Made by a program: the position numbers and the translations under genes. The notes below the pieces were generated by a model. The model saw nothing but the letters and a program-made list of their open reading frames with translations. It had not been told where the DNA came from and made no database searches. This document shows, piece by piece, positions 25,768 through 33,673 of a stretch of DNA of 64,000 bases (the first letter of the stretch is position 1; each line of letters starts with the position of its first letter). The stretch is from JANMDS01 sp031430575 (GTDB lineage Bacteria; Pseudomonadota; Gammaproteobacteria; Burkholderiales; Casimicrobiaceae), in NCBI GenBank assembly GCA_031430575.1, contig JANPBT010000043.1:62001-126000 (forward strand), written 5' to 3'.

Positions 25768-26352
25768 ATGGACGCGCTGACAATCCCGCTCTTTCCGCTC
25801 AATATGGTGCTCTTTCCCGGCGGTCAACTGCGGTTAAAAATTTTTGAGCAGCGTTACCTCGATATGACCAAGCGCTGCATTGCAGACACGATCGGCTTTG
25901 GTGTGATCGCTGCCTTCCCAGCGCAAGGCAGCGATGTTGAAATCGCCAGCGTAGGCACGATTGCAATCATCGATCAGTGGGACATGCCCCATACCGGGAT
26001 TTTTGATTTGCACACGTCTGGTGCAACGCGTTTTTTGATCGAGGAGCGATGGACAGAAAAAGATGGGCTTAATATCGCCCGGGTGCGCGAGATTCCCAAC
26101 GAGCCTGAGATTACGATGCCCGCCGAGAGCGCCGCGCTTGCCACGCTACTTGAATCGCTTATTGAAAAATATGGCGCCGATAAATTTCCTTCCCCCGTGC
26201 GCGTTGAAAGCGCATCATGGGTGAGCATGCGTTTAGCCGAGGTGATTCCCATCTCTCTAAAGCTCAGGCATCAAATGCTTGAAATTAACGACGCGGCGCT
26301 ACGCTTAAAAGCAGTGGCGCAATTTTTGGCCAGCCAAAACATAAAAACGTAG
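25768..26352 (+). CDS. LON substrate-binding-domain protein
   Basis: A 194-residue protein consisting only of the PUA-like N-terminal domain of Lon protease: IPLFPLNMVLFPGGQLRLKIFEQRYLDM at the start, then GFGVIAAF and a helical C-terminal part. No ATPase or protease domain follows. Stand-alone LON-domain proteins are widespread in proteobacteria with unclear function. ATG 25768 lies 5 bp after the rapZ stop, so it is probably co-transcribed with ptsN-hprK-rapZ. Confidence 0.9.
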   Translation: MDALTIPLFPLNMVLFPGGQLRLKIFEQRYLDMTKRCIADTIGFGVIAAFPAQGSDVEIASVGTIAIIDQWDMPHTGIFDLHTSGATRFLIEERWTEKDGLNIARVREIPNEPEITMPAESAALATLLESLIEKYGADKFPSPVRVESASWVSMRLAEVIPISLKLRHQMLEINDAALRLKAVAQFLASQNIKT

Positions 26353-26420
26353 GCTAATACGCACGTAAGCGTAGTGCCGATAAACTAGCGGCATCGTCGA
26401 TTCGCTTCTCAAAATAGATC

Positions 26421-27149
26421 ATGGCCGGACATAGTCAATGGGCAAACATTCAACACCGCAAAAATCGTCAAGACGAAAAACGCGGCAAGATCTTCACCCG
26501 GCTCATTAAAGAAATCACCGTTGCTTCTCGCCTCGGTGGCAGCGACGCAGGATCTAACCCACGTTTACGTTTGGCGATGGATAAAGCCTTTGAAAGCAAT
26601 ATGTCGAAAGACACCGTTGAGCGCGCGATCAAAAAAGGCGCAGGCGAGCTCGAAGGCGTGAATTATGAAGAGATTCGCTACGAAGGCTACGGCATCGCGG
26701 GTGCTGCGATTATTGTCGATTGCATGACGGACAACAAAATGCGCACTGTGGCCGAAGTGCGTCATGCATTTTCAAAGTACGGCGGCAATATGGGAACCGA
26801 CGGCTCAGTGGCATTTCTCTTCACGCATTGCGGCCAAATGCTTTTTGCGCCCGGCACCAATGAAGATGCCCTGATGGAAGCAGCGCTCAATGCCGGCGCG
26901 CACGACGTGATCACACACGACGATGGCGCCTTGGAGGTCATCACGGGCCCGTATGATTTTTTAAATGTAAGAGCCACGCTGGAGCAGGCTAACTTTAAGC
27001 CTGAGCTCGCCGAAGTGCTCATGAAAGCAGGCATCGCCATCGAGCTCGATGGCGATGATGCGCGCAAGATGCGCAAGCTGCTCGATGCATTGGAAGCGCT
27101 CGATGATGTCCAAGATGTATATACCTCCGCCTCGATCTCCGATGCCTAA
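26421..27149 (+). CDS. yebC: YebC/PmpR family protein
   Basis: A 242-residue protein with the unmistakable start MAGHSQWANIQHRKNRQDEKRGKIFTRL and three-domain layout. Family members bind DNA as transcription regulators (PmpR), and some TACO1-like members help ribosomes through proline runs. In many bacteria it precedes ruvC, as here, which suggests expression with the Holliday-junction genes. Confidence 0.97.
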   Translation: MAGHSQWANIQHRKNRQDEKRGKIFTRLIKEITVASRLGGSDAGSNPRLRLAMDKAFESNMSKDTVERAIKKGAGELEGVNYEEIRYEGYGIAGAAIIVDCMTDNKMRTVAEVRHAFSKYGGNMGTDGSVAFLFTHCGQMLFAPGTNEDALMEAALNAGAHDVITHDDGALEVITGPYDFLNVRATLEQANFKPELAEVLMKAGIAIELDGDDARKMRKLLDALEALDDVQDVYTSASISDA

Positions 27150-27168
27150 GGTGCCCCAAAAAAGACTC

Positions 27169-27185
27169 AATCTGCGCCGCAGGTA
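27169..27185 (-). repeat. Dispersed repeat, single copy between yebC and ruvC
   Basis: AATCTGCGCCGCAGGTA, 17 of 18 bases, immediately upstream of the ruvC start. Confidence 0.85.
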
Positions 27186-27206
27186 TGGTGTGATTTCGCA
27201 TTGAAA

Positions 27207-27779
27207 ATGACCCGAAAAATACTCGGCATTGACCCTGGGTTAAACGCCACGGGCTACGGCGTGATCATCCAAAATGGCGGCAATCTGATTCACGTTGCCC
27301 ACGGTGTATTGCGCATTAAGCCCGATAGTCTGCCGATTCGATTGGGCGAAATTTTTAGGCGGCTGAGTGAAGTCATCGTCGAGCATCAGCCCGACGAAGC
27401 AGTGGTTGAAATTGTGTTTGTAAACGTAAATCCGCAATCAACGCTGCTGCTTGGGCAAGCCCGAGGCACGGCCGTATGCGCAGCTGTCGCGCGCGGGCTT
27501 CCCGTATCTGAATACACCGCGCTGCAAGTGAAGCAATCGGTTGTCGGACACGGCAAGGCGGCGAAAGAGCAGGTGCAAGAAATGGTCAAACGTCTCCTTA
27601 AATTGGATGCCGCGCCACCCGCCGACGCTGCGGACGCGCTGGCTTGCGCGATCACCCATGCCCACGCCTCTTCCGGTCTTGCAAGAGCGCTCGCGGGGAC
27701 TGGGCCTACCGGCTTATCGCAAGCGCTTTCAGAGAAAATGGGGCGAAAGTTGAAAGTACGCGGCGGTCGGTTTGTATAG
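27207..27779 (+). CDS. ruvC: Holliday-junction resolvase RuvC
   Basis: A 190-residue endonuclease that cuts four-way junctions in the RuvABC complex. Catalytic acids appear in ILGIDPGLNATGYG (Asp near residue 8), AVVEIVFVNVNPQSTLLLGQARG (Glu near 68) and PADAADALACAITH (Asp pair near 140). The residue after the catalytic Glu is Ile where Lys or Asn is more usual. I start at ATG 27207 rather than the in-frame TTG 27201. Confidence 0.96.
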   Translation: MTRKILGIDPGLNATGYGVIIQNGGNLIHVAHGVLRIKPDSLPIRLGEIFRRLSEVIVEHQPDEAVVEIVFVNVNPQSTLLLGQARGTAVCAAVARGLPVSEYTALQVKQSVVGHGKAAKEQVQEMVKRLLKLDAAPPADAADALACAITHAHASSGLARALAGTGPTGLSQALSEKMGRKLKVRGGRFV

Positions 27780-27799
27780 ATTTGAATTGTTTTTAGACA

Positions 27800-27880
27800 T
27801 ACCTGCGGCGCAGAAATCGATCATTTTGAGCACTTTGGCTTCAGATTTGGCCGTTTTTGCTCAAATCTGCGCCGCAGGTA
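27800..27880. repeat. Inverted pair of the dispersed repeat between ruvC and ruvA
   Basis: TACCTGCGGCGCAGAAA at 27800-27816 and AAATCTGCGCCGCAGGTA at 27863-27880, with a longer 46-base spacer than the other pairs. Confidence 0.9.
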
Positions 27881-27944
27881 TTGATCAATAATGGATCGAA
27901 ATTGATCGCAGATTGCCTGCGAAACGAGACGGGAATACAACATC

Positions 27945-28526
27945 ATGATAGGACGAATCGCCGGGACATTAATCGCCAAAGCGCCACCACAAATTGTGAT
28001 CGATGTGCAAGGTGTTGGTTACGAAATTGACGTGCCGATGAGTACTTTCTACGGTTTACCGGCGACTGGCGAGAAAGTTAGCGTTTACACTCACCTCACT
28101 GTCCGTGAAGATGCGCATTTGCTTTACGGGTTTTCGACCGATCAGGAGCGTGCCGCCTTTCGGCAACTTCTTAAGATCAGCGGCATTGGCCCCAAAGTGG
28201 CGCTTTCCGTGCTTTCCGGGATGTCGGTTTCTGAACTCGGCCAGACGATTGCGGCTCAAGAAACAGCCCGACTGGTGCGAATCCCCGGTGTCGGAAAAAA
28301 AACGGCTGAGCGCTTACTGCTTGAATTAAAGGGGAAATTTGGCGCGGAGAGCGGTGTCTCCGTCGGCGCTACGCCTGCCGGAGCGAGCGCTGGGAGCGAT
28401 GTTCTTAATGCCCTGCTCGCGCTTGGCTATAACGAGCGGGAGGCCGCAATGGCCATGAAAACCGTGCCTGAAGGCGCGACGGTAAGCGATGGAATCAGGC
28501 TTGCCCTGCGGGCGTTGGCTAAGTAG
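27945..28526 (+). CDS. ruvA: Holliday-junction DNA helicase subunit RuvA
   Basis: A 193-residue protein with an OB fold (MIGRIAGTLIAKAPPQIVIDVQGVGYEIDVP), helix-hairpin-helix motifs (LLKISGIGPKVALSVLSG and LVRIPGVGKKTAERLLLEL) and the C-terminal RuvB-binding domain (NALLALGYNEREAAMAMK). RuvA holds the junction for the RuvB motor. The usual next gene, ruvB, is not here: a metalloprotease gene follows after 146 bp. Confidence 0.97.
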   Translation: MIGRIAGTLIAKAPPQIVIDVQGVGYEIDVPMSTFYGLPATGEKVSVYTHLTVREDAHLLYGFSTDQERAAFRQLLKISGIGPKVALSVLSGMSVSELGQTIAAQETARLVRIPGVGKKTAERLLLELKGKFGAESGVSVGATPAGASAGSDVLNALLALGYNEREAAMAMKTVPEGATVSDGIRLALRALAK

Positions 28527-28577
28527 CGACAGGGAATTTTGACGCGTGTCGCGGAACGGCGAAATTGTCATATGCTA

Positions 28578-28606
28578 TTGACTTGATTTAATGCTAAAGA
28601 TATAAA
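28578..28606 (+). promoter_or_regulatory. Sigma-70-type promoter for the metalloprotease gene
   Basis: TTGACT (28578-28583), a 17-bp spacer and TATAAA (28601-28606), in AT-rich DNA unlike the surroundings. Confidence 0.75.
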
Positions 28607-28627
28607 TACGGTATTCAATTAAATTCC

Positions 28628-28654
28628 GGAGAGTCGCGGCCTTGCGCACTCTCC
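28628..28654 (+). promoter_or_regulatory. Leader hairpin before the metalloprotease gene
   Basis: GGAGAGT and ACTCTCC form a 7-bp stem around a GC-rich 13-base loop in the leader, ending about 19 bases before ATG 28673. No U-run follows. It may shield or present the leader. Confidence 0.45.
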
Positions 28655-28672
28655 GTGCTTTGGAGAAATCGT

Positions 28673-30889
28673 ATGCGTCGTGCTTTTCGTCTTGTTTCCA
28701 GCGCAGTAGCCCTTGCCTGCGTCGCCACAGCCGCCACCACCGCGCAAGCGTTTCTGACCTATAAGCAAGGTGAAAGAGCTAAATCAGCAAATGCTGCGTA
28801 TGCGCCTGCCAAGGCGCAAGTGGATCTCGCCGCACTTTTTGGCGTCAGCGAAGCCGCAAAGAGCGCGACGACGCTGACGCTACAACTTCCCTCTGGCAAA
28901 CGCTACGAGGTCGCGCGCGCGCGCGTCTTGGACGGTGCGGAAGGCGGGCGTACGTTCGTTGGCTATTTCAAGCAATACGGCGAAGATTATCGCGTTTTTG
29001 TCACCGAGCAACAAGGCGTAATGACCGGCTATATGCTTTCGCCAGAAGGGCAAATTGAAATTGCGCCGCAGGTAAACGGCATCGCCGGAGAGGCGCTGGT
29101 TACGTCGCGCACCAAGGCCGGCCTCGTGCGTGCGTTTTCGTTCGCGCCAGACGCCATTTTGACGCCGCACGGTCAAGCGGCACTTGACCGCGCGCAAGCG
29201 TTCGGCAGCGCCAATAGCTTAATTTCTGCCGACCAGCTCGCAAAAGCAACGGAGCGCGCAAAAGCGGGCGCACAAGTCACCGTTGACGTGCTCGTGGCCT
29301 ACACGCCGGGAATGACCACTCGCCTAGGTAGTGCCGCGGGTGTGCTCTCGCGCTTAAATACTCTGGTAGCGCTCATGAACGACGCGCTTACGCAGAGTCA
29401 GGTCACGTTGACCATGAGACTTGTAAACGCGACCCAAGTCAACTATAGCGACGTTGGTACAAATACCGCCGCCTTGGACGCCATATCTCCGGGCTCGACC
29501 AATGCGCTAAAGGCAACCATTGATGGCCTACGCAATCAACACAACGCTGATATCGTCACGCTCGTGCGCCCTTACCAACGTTCATCACACGGCGGCTGCG
29601 GACTTGCTTGGATACTTGGAAGCGGCAGCAGCGGTATTAGCGCATCAGATTCGAGCTACGCGTTCTCGGCAATTAGTGACGGCTCAGACACCGCAGGCTC
29701 TGGGTATTTTTGCGAAGACGTCTCGTTTGCGCATGAGATCGGCCATAACCTTGGCCTTTTACACGATCGTGCGAACGCAAGCGGCACCGGTAGCACCAAC
29801 TACGCTTTCGGCTACATCGATGCTTCTGCCGGATTTGGCACTATCATGTCTTACTACACCGGCGCACGATTAAGCCGCTATTCCAACCCCAATGTAACTT
29901 GCAACGGCGTGCCGTGCGGCAAGCCCAATACCGCATCCGATAGCGCAAACGCAGCAGGTGCAATTTCGGCGGGGATGGCGGTTGTCGCCGGGTTTCGGGT
30001 TGCAGCTCCCGTGACCGCTAAAGCAAAGCGGGACATCAATGGCGATGGAAAAGATGATGTTGTAGTGAAAAAAAATACCGGCGAAGTCTTCGTTTGGTTT
30101 ATGAACGGCGCGACGGTGACCGGTGGTGGTCAGATCGGAACGGTTACATCTGACTGGAGCATCGTCGCGGTCGCCGACGTAAATGGTGACGGGAAAGCCG
30201 ATATTATTTGGCGTAACACCGCCGGATGGGTTGCAGTTTGGCTTCTAAATGGCCTAAATGCACCGCAGGGAGCCCTGGTTGCGCAGGCGGGGCTTGAATG
30301 GCAATTTGCAGGCGTGGGCGATTTCAACGGCGATGGGAAATCTGACCTTCTCTGGCGATCATCCAGTGGCGGCTACGCGATGTGGTTTCTTAACGGCGCG
30401 CAGATTTCTGGTGGAGGGAATTGGACTTACGCAGCCACGGCGTGGTCCGTGCTGGGCGTTGGCGACGTCAACGGCGACGGTCGAGATGACGTCATTCTTC
30501 GACACACAAGCGGGTCTGTGGTGCTTTGGAAAACGGATGGCTTAGCACAGCCCGTAGGTGGTTACATCGGTTCAATCGGACCGGAATGGACAAGTCTCGC
30601 TGTTGGAGATTTCAATTTAGACGGTAAAGCAGATATTCTGTGGCGAAGCAACACAGGTTATTTAGCGCAGTGGAATTTGAACGATATGGCTGCGCCGATC
30701 GGCGGGATATTCGCCTCAGCTTCGAGCGATTTAGCCATTGCCGCGCTCTCCGACACCGACGGAAATGGCGCGCCAGACATCATCTGGCGAACGAGCGGGG
30801 GATTGATAGCACATTGGAAAATAAACGGCTTAGCGGCACCGATAGGAGCCTGGGTTTCTGGCCTAGGTCCAGACTGGACCGCCCACTGA
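28673..30889 (+). CDS. Secreted zinc metalloprotease (reprolysin-like) with FG-GAP/VCBS repeats
   Basis: A 738-residue protein. It has a signal peptide ending TTAQAF near residue 27 and a propeptide-like region to about 200. The metzincin catalytic domain has HEIGHNLGLLHD at residues 354-365 and the Met-turn GTIMSYY near 395. From about 440, C-terminal repeats of the form D-x-N-G-D-G-K-x-D-I-x-W-R, each followed by W-x-L/M-N-G, appear six or seven times (FG-GAP/VCBS, probably calcium-binding). The same repeat type ends both S8 proteases in this window. ATG 28673 has GGAG upstream; the longer frame from 28655 adds an unlikely leader. It occupies the place where ruvB is often found. Confidence 0.9.
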   Translation: MRRAFRLVSSAVALACVATAATTAQAFLTYKQGERAKSANAAYAPAKAQVDLAALFGVSEAAKSATTLTLQLPSGKRYEVARARVLDGAEGGRTFVGYFKQYGEDYRVFVTEQQGVMTGYMLSPEGQIEIAPQVNGIAGEALVTSRTKAGLVRAFSFAPDAILTPHGQAALDRAQAFGSANSLISADQLAKATERAKAGAQVTVDVLVAYTPGMTTRLGSAAGVLSRLNTLVALMNDALTQSQVTLTMRLVNATQVNYSDVGTNTAALDAISPGSTNALKATIDGLRNQHNADIVTLVRPYQRSSHGGCGLAWILGSGSSGISASDSSYAFSAISDGSDTAGSGYFCEDVSFAHEIGHNLGLLHDRANASGTGSTNYAFGYIDASAGFGTIMSYYTGARLSRYSNPNVTCNGVPCGKPNTASDSANAAGAISAGMAVVAGFRVAAPVTAKAKRDINGDGKDDVVVKKNTGEVFVWFMNGATVTGGGQIGTVTSDWSIVAVADVNGDGKADIIWRNTAGWVAVWLLNGLNAPQGALVAQAGLEWQFAGVGDFNGDGKSDLLWRSSSGGYAMWFLNGAQISGGGNWTYAATAWSVLGVGDVNGDGRDDVILRHTSGSVVLWKTDGLAQPVGGYIGSIGPEWTSLAVGDFNLDGKADILWRSNTGYLAQWNLNDMAAPIGGIFASASSDLAIAALSDTDGNGAPDIIWRTSGGLIAHWKINGLAAPIGAWVSGLGPDWTAH

Positions 30890-30966
30890 ATCCAAGCAAT
30901 TTAGGTCGCCACGAGTGTTCGACTTTACGCAGGCTCTTTTTTAACCCCCTCGTTTTTTAGTACCAG

Positions 30967-31800
30967 TTAAAAGTAGGGGGTTTGGGGAAACTTGTTTGCA
31001 CGATAAGGCACTCGCGTGATACCGCCAAGCGCTTCATGCGGTCGTTCTTCGTTGTATTTTTTCATCCAGATTTCAGCCATCGTGCGCAGCTCGTCTAGCG
31101 TGTCGAACAAATCGCAATCCAGAATCTCAGTTCGATACGTTCGATTGAAGCGTTCGATATACGCGTTTTGTGTCGGTGAGCCGGGTTCAATAAATTGCAA
31201 GAATATATCGTTTGCCCGCGCCCAGGTTTTGAGCGCCTGCGCAATGAACTCCGGCCCGTTATCGGAACGGATACTGTTGGGCGCACCACGCGATTAGACG
31301 ACTTCTCCGAGCGCAGGCACCACCCGCAGCGACGGTAAGCTCGTGTCGATTTCGATCTTGAGCACCTCGCGCTTGAAATCATCAATGATGTTCAAGGTGC
31401 GCACCTTTCTGCCGTTGTCGAGCCCGTCGGCCATAAAATCCATGGTTCAGCTTTGATTGGGATTCTGCGGCACTTCCAGCGGGCATTTGACCCGGTCGGG
31501 TAGGCGTTTCTTGCCCCGGCGCGGCAGATTCATCCCGAGCTGGCGATAGGATCGGTTGAGCCGGATCTTGCCGCATGGCAAATTGCCCGCGTAATGTCCC
31601 CGACTCAGCATCAGGCCAAAGCTGTGGCGCGGGTCGCCACGGAAGTTGGCTTTGATAATGGCAATCACCCCAGCGTCGTCGGGCGTGGTGGCAACGTAGC
31701 GTGCCGTTGAGCGGGCCGGAGTTCATTGCGCAGGCGCTCAACATACAAGCACGGCGTTGGCTTATTTGCATTTGTCCAACGAGCATGTCCACCACATCAC
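30967..31800 (-). pseudogene. IS3-family transposase OrfB, broken
   Basis: Segments in different frames give the DDE integrase domain: ISQRRAC near the start, GLMLSRGHYAGN, a segment around DFMADGLDNGRKVR, RSDNGPEFIAQAL, and the final glutamate in NAYIERFNRTYR, ending NEERPHEALGGITRVPY. Frameshifts separate these parts, and a TAA at 31294-31296 (plus-strand TTA) interrupts just before the second catalytic Asp. It cannot make a working enzyme. Confidence 0.88.
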
Positions 31801-32093
31801 GATGTACCGCTGGCGAATTTGGTAAGTACGGAGCTTTTTTGCAATCACCTCGTGCAATGCTTCATTACCCATCACCAACTCGGCGTACATCTTCTTGAGC
31901 TTAGCATTCTCGGCTTCAAGCTTGCGCAATCTAAAGAGCTGCGGCACGTCCATTCCAGCAAAACGGCTTTTCCATTTGTAATACGTCGCATCGCTGATAC
32001 CGTGCTTGCGACACACCAGCCAACCTTGCCGCCAGCTTCAACCTCTTTTAATAATGCAACTATCTGACTGTCCGAAAACTTCGATTTCTTCAT
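31800..32093 (-). pseudogene. IS3-family transposase OrfA, frameshifted
   Basis: The frame starts MKKSKFSDSQIVALLKEVEAGGKVG and continues after a frameshift near 32016 as CRKHGISDATYYKWKSRFAGM and a leucine-zipper-like KLEAENAKLKKMYAEL. This is the helix-turn-helix OrfA of the IS407/IS2-like branch. The frameshift splits the helix-turn-helix domain. Confidence 0.88.
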
Positions 32094-32163
32094 TTCGTAG
32101 AGACTCCATTTGATGAGAATTCTCTACTAAAAACTGGATCAGGAAATCGAGGGGGCTAAAGGG

Positions 32164-32510
32164 TGATCCTGCTGACCATCGGTTCAAAGTAAGAAATTTA
32201 GTCAGCGACATTAAAGAGAAAAAGCCGAAGCGAAACGAAGCCGCCATTGCACTCGAAGATGCAATCGATGCCGAATTACTGATACCGCGCGAGCCCACTA
32301 CAGCAGAGCAACGCATCATCGGAGAGGCTCCCCAAAGCACACTTGCGTTGCTTTTTAGTTCAGCGGTTATCACCTACGACAGTAAAGAAAAAGCACAAAA
32401 GAAACTGAGAGAGCTCAAGCGCGTTGCGCCGTTCATGTCGGTCGATGAAAATCGGGTTTATGCGTTGGTTGAATACGATCTTCACGCTTCGCACAATCGA
32501 AAAAATTCGT
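32164..32510 (+). pseudogene. Orphan S8-protease prodomain copy (truncated)
   Basis: Open frame DPADHRFKVRNLVSDIKEKK ... TYDSKEKAQKKLRELKRVAPFMSVDENRVYAL, then an unrelated tail and stop. The first 305 bp (32164-32468) match 33369-33673 at the prodomain of the downstream protease with 20 differences by my count (about 93%). Here the codons that are TGA and TAA downstream are CGG (Arg) and CAA (Gln), so this copy is uninterrupted. It has lost the sequence upstream (IS3-family element) and the catalytic part. It could serve as a repair donor for the downstream gene. Confidence 0.85.
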
Positions 32511-32599
32511 GATTGACCGCAGAGTTTTTGAGCGGTAAGATTTGCATTTCGGGAACGATGCGCTAAAACCAACCCTGACAAAAAAATGGAGTTGAGCTA

Positions 32600-33334
32600 A
32601 TGACGAATATATTTGAACGATTTCGCGTTTGCATTTCGAATGTTGTGCATTTTGCGAGCTGGCTTAATTGGGGTGTGGCCGAGCCATCGCGCCGACGGGG
32701 GAGCGCGATGTTGATTGGATTGACCGCGCAGCTCATGGTCTCTACCGACACAATGGCGCAAACGACGACGTTTCCGATTCAATCAAAGCTGTGCGCGACG
32801 CGTTTTCAAAGTAACGCGCCAGAGGATATGAAGATTTTTCCAACGCCTGCATATGCGAACGAGCCGATTTTTCTTGAATGGGCAAGAGGAGCACCGAGCC
32901 TTGGGTACACAATTGATTCGGTCGAGGTGACTGTTGGCGTTGATGTAATTTCGATTACACCGAGTTTGACAATTCTGGGTGGTTTGATTGACGGGGTTGC
33001 TAATCCTACTCAATGTGCCAACATATCGTTGGGTCTATTGCGGCAGGGTGAATATATCGTTCAGATTGTTTGGCGTGAGCGTAGCACACCGAATCAACCC
33101 TATCTAACCTCGACGCTTAGAACGCAGCCGCAGCCGCTTAGAGTCGGTGCCGCCCGATCCACGCTCGACGTGCCGACACTCAGCGGTTTAGGATTTGGAG
33201 CTCTACTCATCTCAGTTTTTATCTTGGCTTGGCGCGCTCGTGATCGCCTTTTTGTAGTCTTGCTAGGCACAGTTATTGCTGGGGGGGGATTCCTGAATCG
33301 CGTGCTGAGAAACCAGCAGGCGACGCGAATGTAA
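32600..33334 (+). CDS. Second small exported protein with an IPTL-CTERM-like tail
   Basis: A 244-residue protein with the same layout as the one at 14117. It has a signal ending DTMAQT near residue 54, an ectodomain of about 130 residues with cysteines in KLCATRF and TQCANI, then VPTLSGLGFGALLISVFILAW followed by basic RARDR. That is a recognisable IPTL-CTERM-type tail (V/I-P-T-L-S, hydrophobic span, arginines). The frame then enters a second hydrophobic stretch (LFVVLLGTVIAGGG), crosses a G8 run and ends 46 bases later. ATG 32600 has GGAG 8 bases upstream. Adding one G would open the frame into the prodomain of the following protease. Function is unknown; family tails are proposed sorting signals in betaproteobacteria. 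Confidence 0.75.
   Translation: MTNIFERFRVCISNVVHFASWLNWGVAEPSRRRGSAMLIGLTAQLMVSTDTMAQTTTFPIQSKLCATRFQSNAPEDMKIFPTPAYANEPIFLEWARGAPSLGYTIDSVEVTVGVDVISITPSLTILGGLIDGVANPTQCANISLGLLRQGEYIVQIVWRERSTPNQPYLTSTLRTQPQPLRVGAARSTLDVPTLSGLGFGALLISVFILAWRARDRLFVVLLGTVIAGGGFLNRVLRNQQATRM
33281..33288 (+). repeat. Homopolymer G8 tract at the second IPTL-like/protease junction
   Basis: Eight G at the same structural position as the C10 tract. G9 (or G6) would continue the frame as AGGGIPESRAEKPAGD into the prodomain frame, which however then meets TGA at 33385 and TAA at 33514. Confidence 0.75.
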
Positions 33335-33368
33335 AAGAGGTCGCATCTCGACAGATCGTGATTGTGGT

Positions 33369-33673
33369 TGATCCTAGCGACCATTGATTCAAAGTTAGAA
33401 ATTTAGTCAGCGACATTAAAGAGAAAAAGCCGAAGCGAAACGAAGCCGCTGTTGCGCTCGCGGATGCAATCGATGCCGAATTACTGATACTGCGTGAGCC
33501 CACTACCGGTGAGTAACGCATCATCGGCGAGGCTCCCCAAAGCACACTTGCGTTGCTTTTTAGTTCAGCGGTTATCACCTACGACAGTAAAGAAAAAGCA
33601 CAAAAGAAACTGAGTGAGCTCAAGCGCGTTGCGCCGTTCATGTCGGTCGATGAAAATCGGGTTTATTCGTTGG
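33369..33673 (+). repeat. Direct repeat of the prodomain segment, copy 2
   Basis: Equal-length (305 bp) partner of 32164-32468, offset by 1205 bp. This copy holds two in-frame stops, TGA 33385-33387 and TAA 33514-33516. Recombination between the copies would delete the IPTL-like gene and leave an uninterrupted prodomain frame. Confidence 0.88.

Larger units (their letters stand above)
30945..32155 (-). mobile_element. Degenerate IS3-family insertion sequence
   Basis: Imperfect terminal inverted repeats bound about 1.2 kb: CCCCCTCG...CCAGTT at 30945-30968, and its complement at 32132-32155. Inside are an OrfA and OrfB in the IS3 arrangement on the minus strand, both broken. The right end lies 8 bp from the truncated protease-prodomain copy, so insertion or an associated deletion probably removed the upstream part of that gene. 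No clear target duplication is visible. Confidence 0.85.

Noticed and set aside
29060..29075. Copy of the dispersed repeat in the metalloprotease gene (TTGCGCCGCAGGTA)
   Set aside because: Only the core matches. It may be chance in a GC-rich gene, so it was not counted among the copies.
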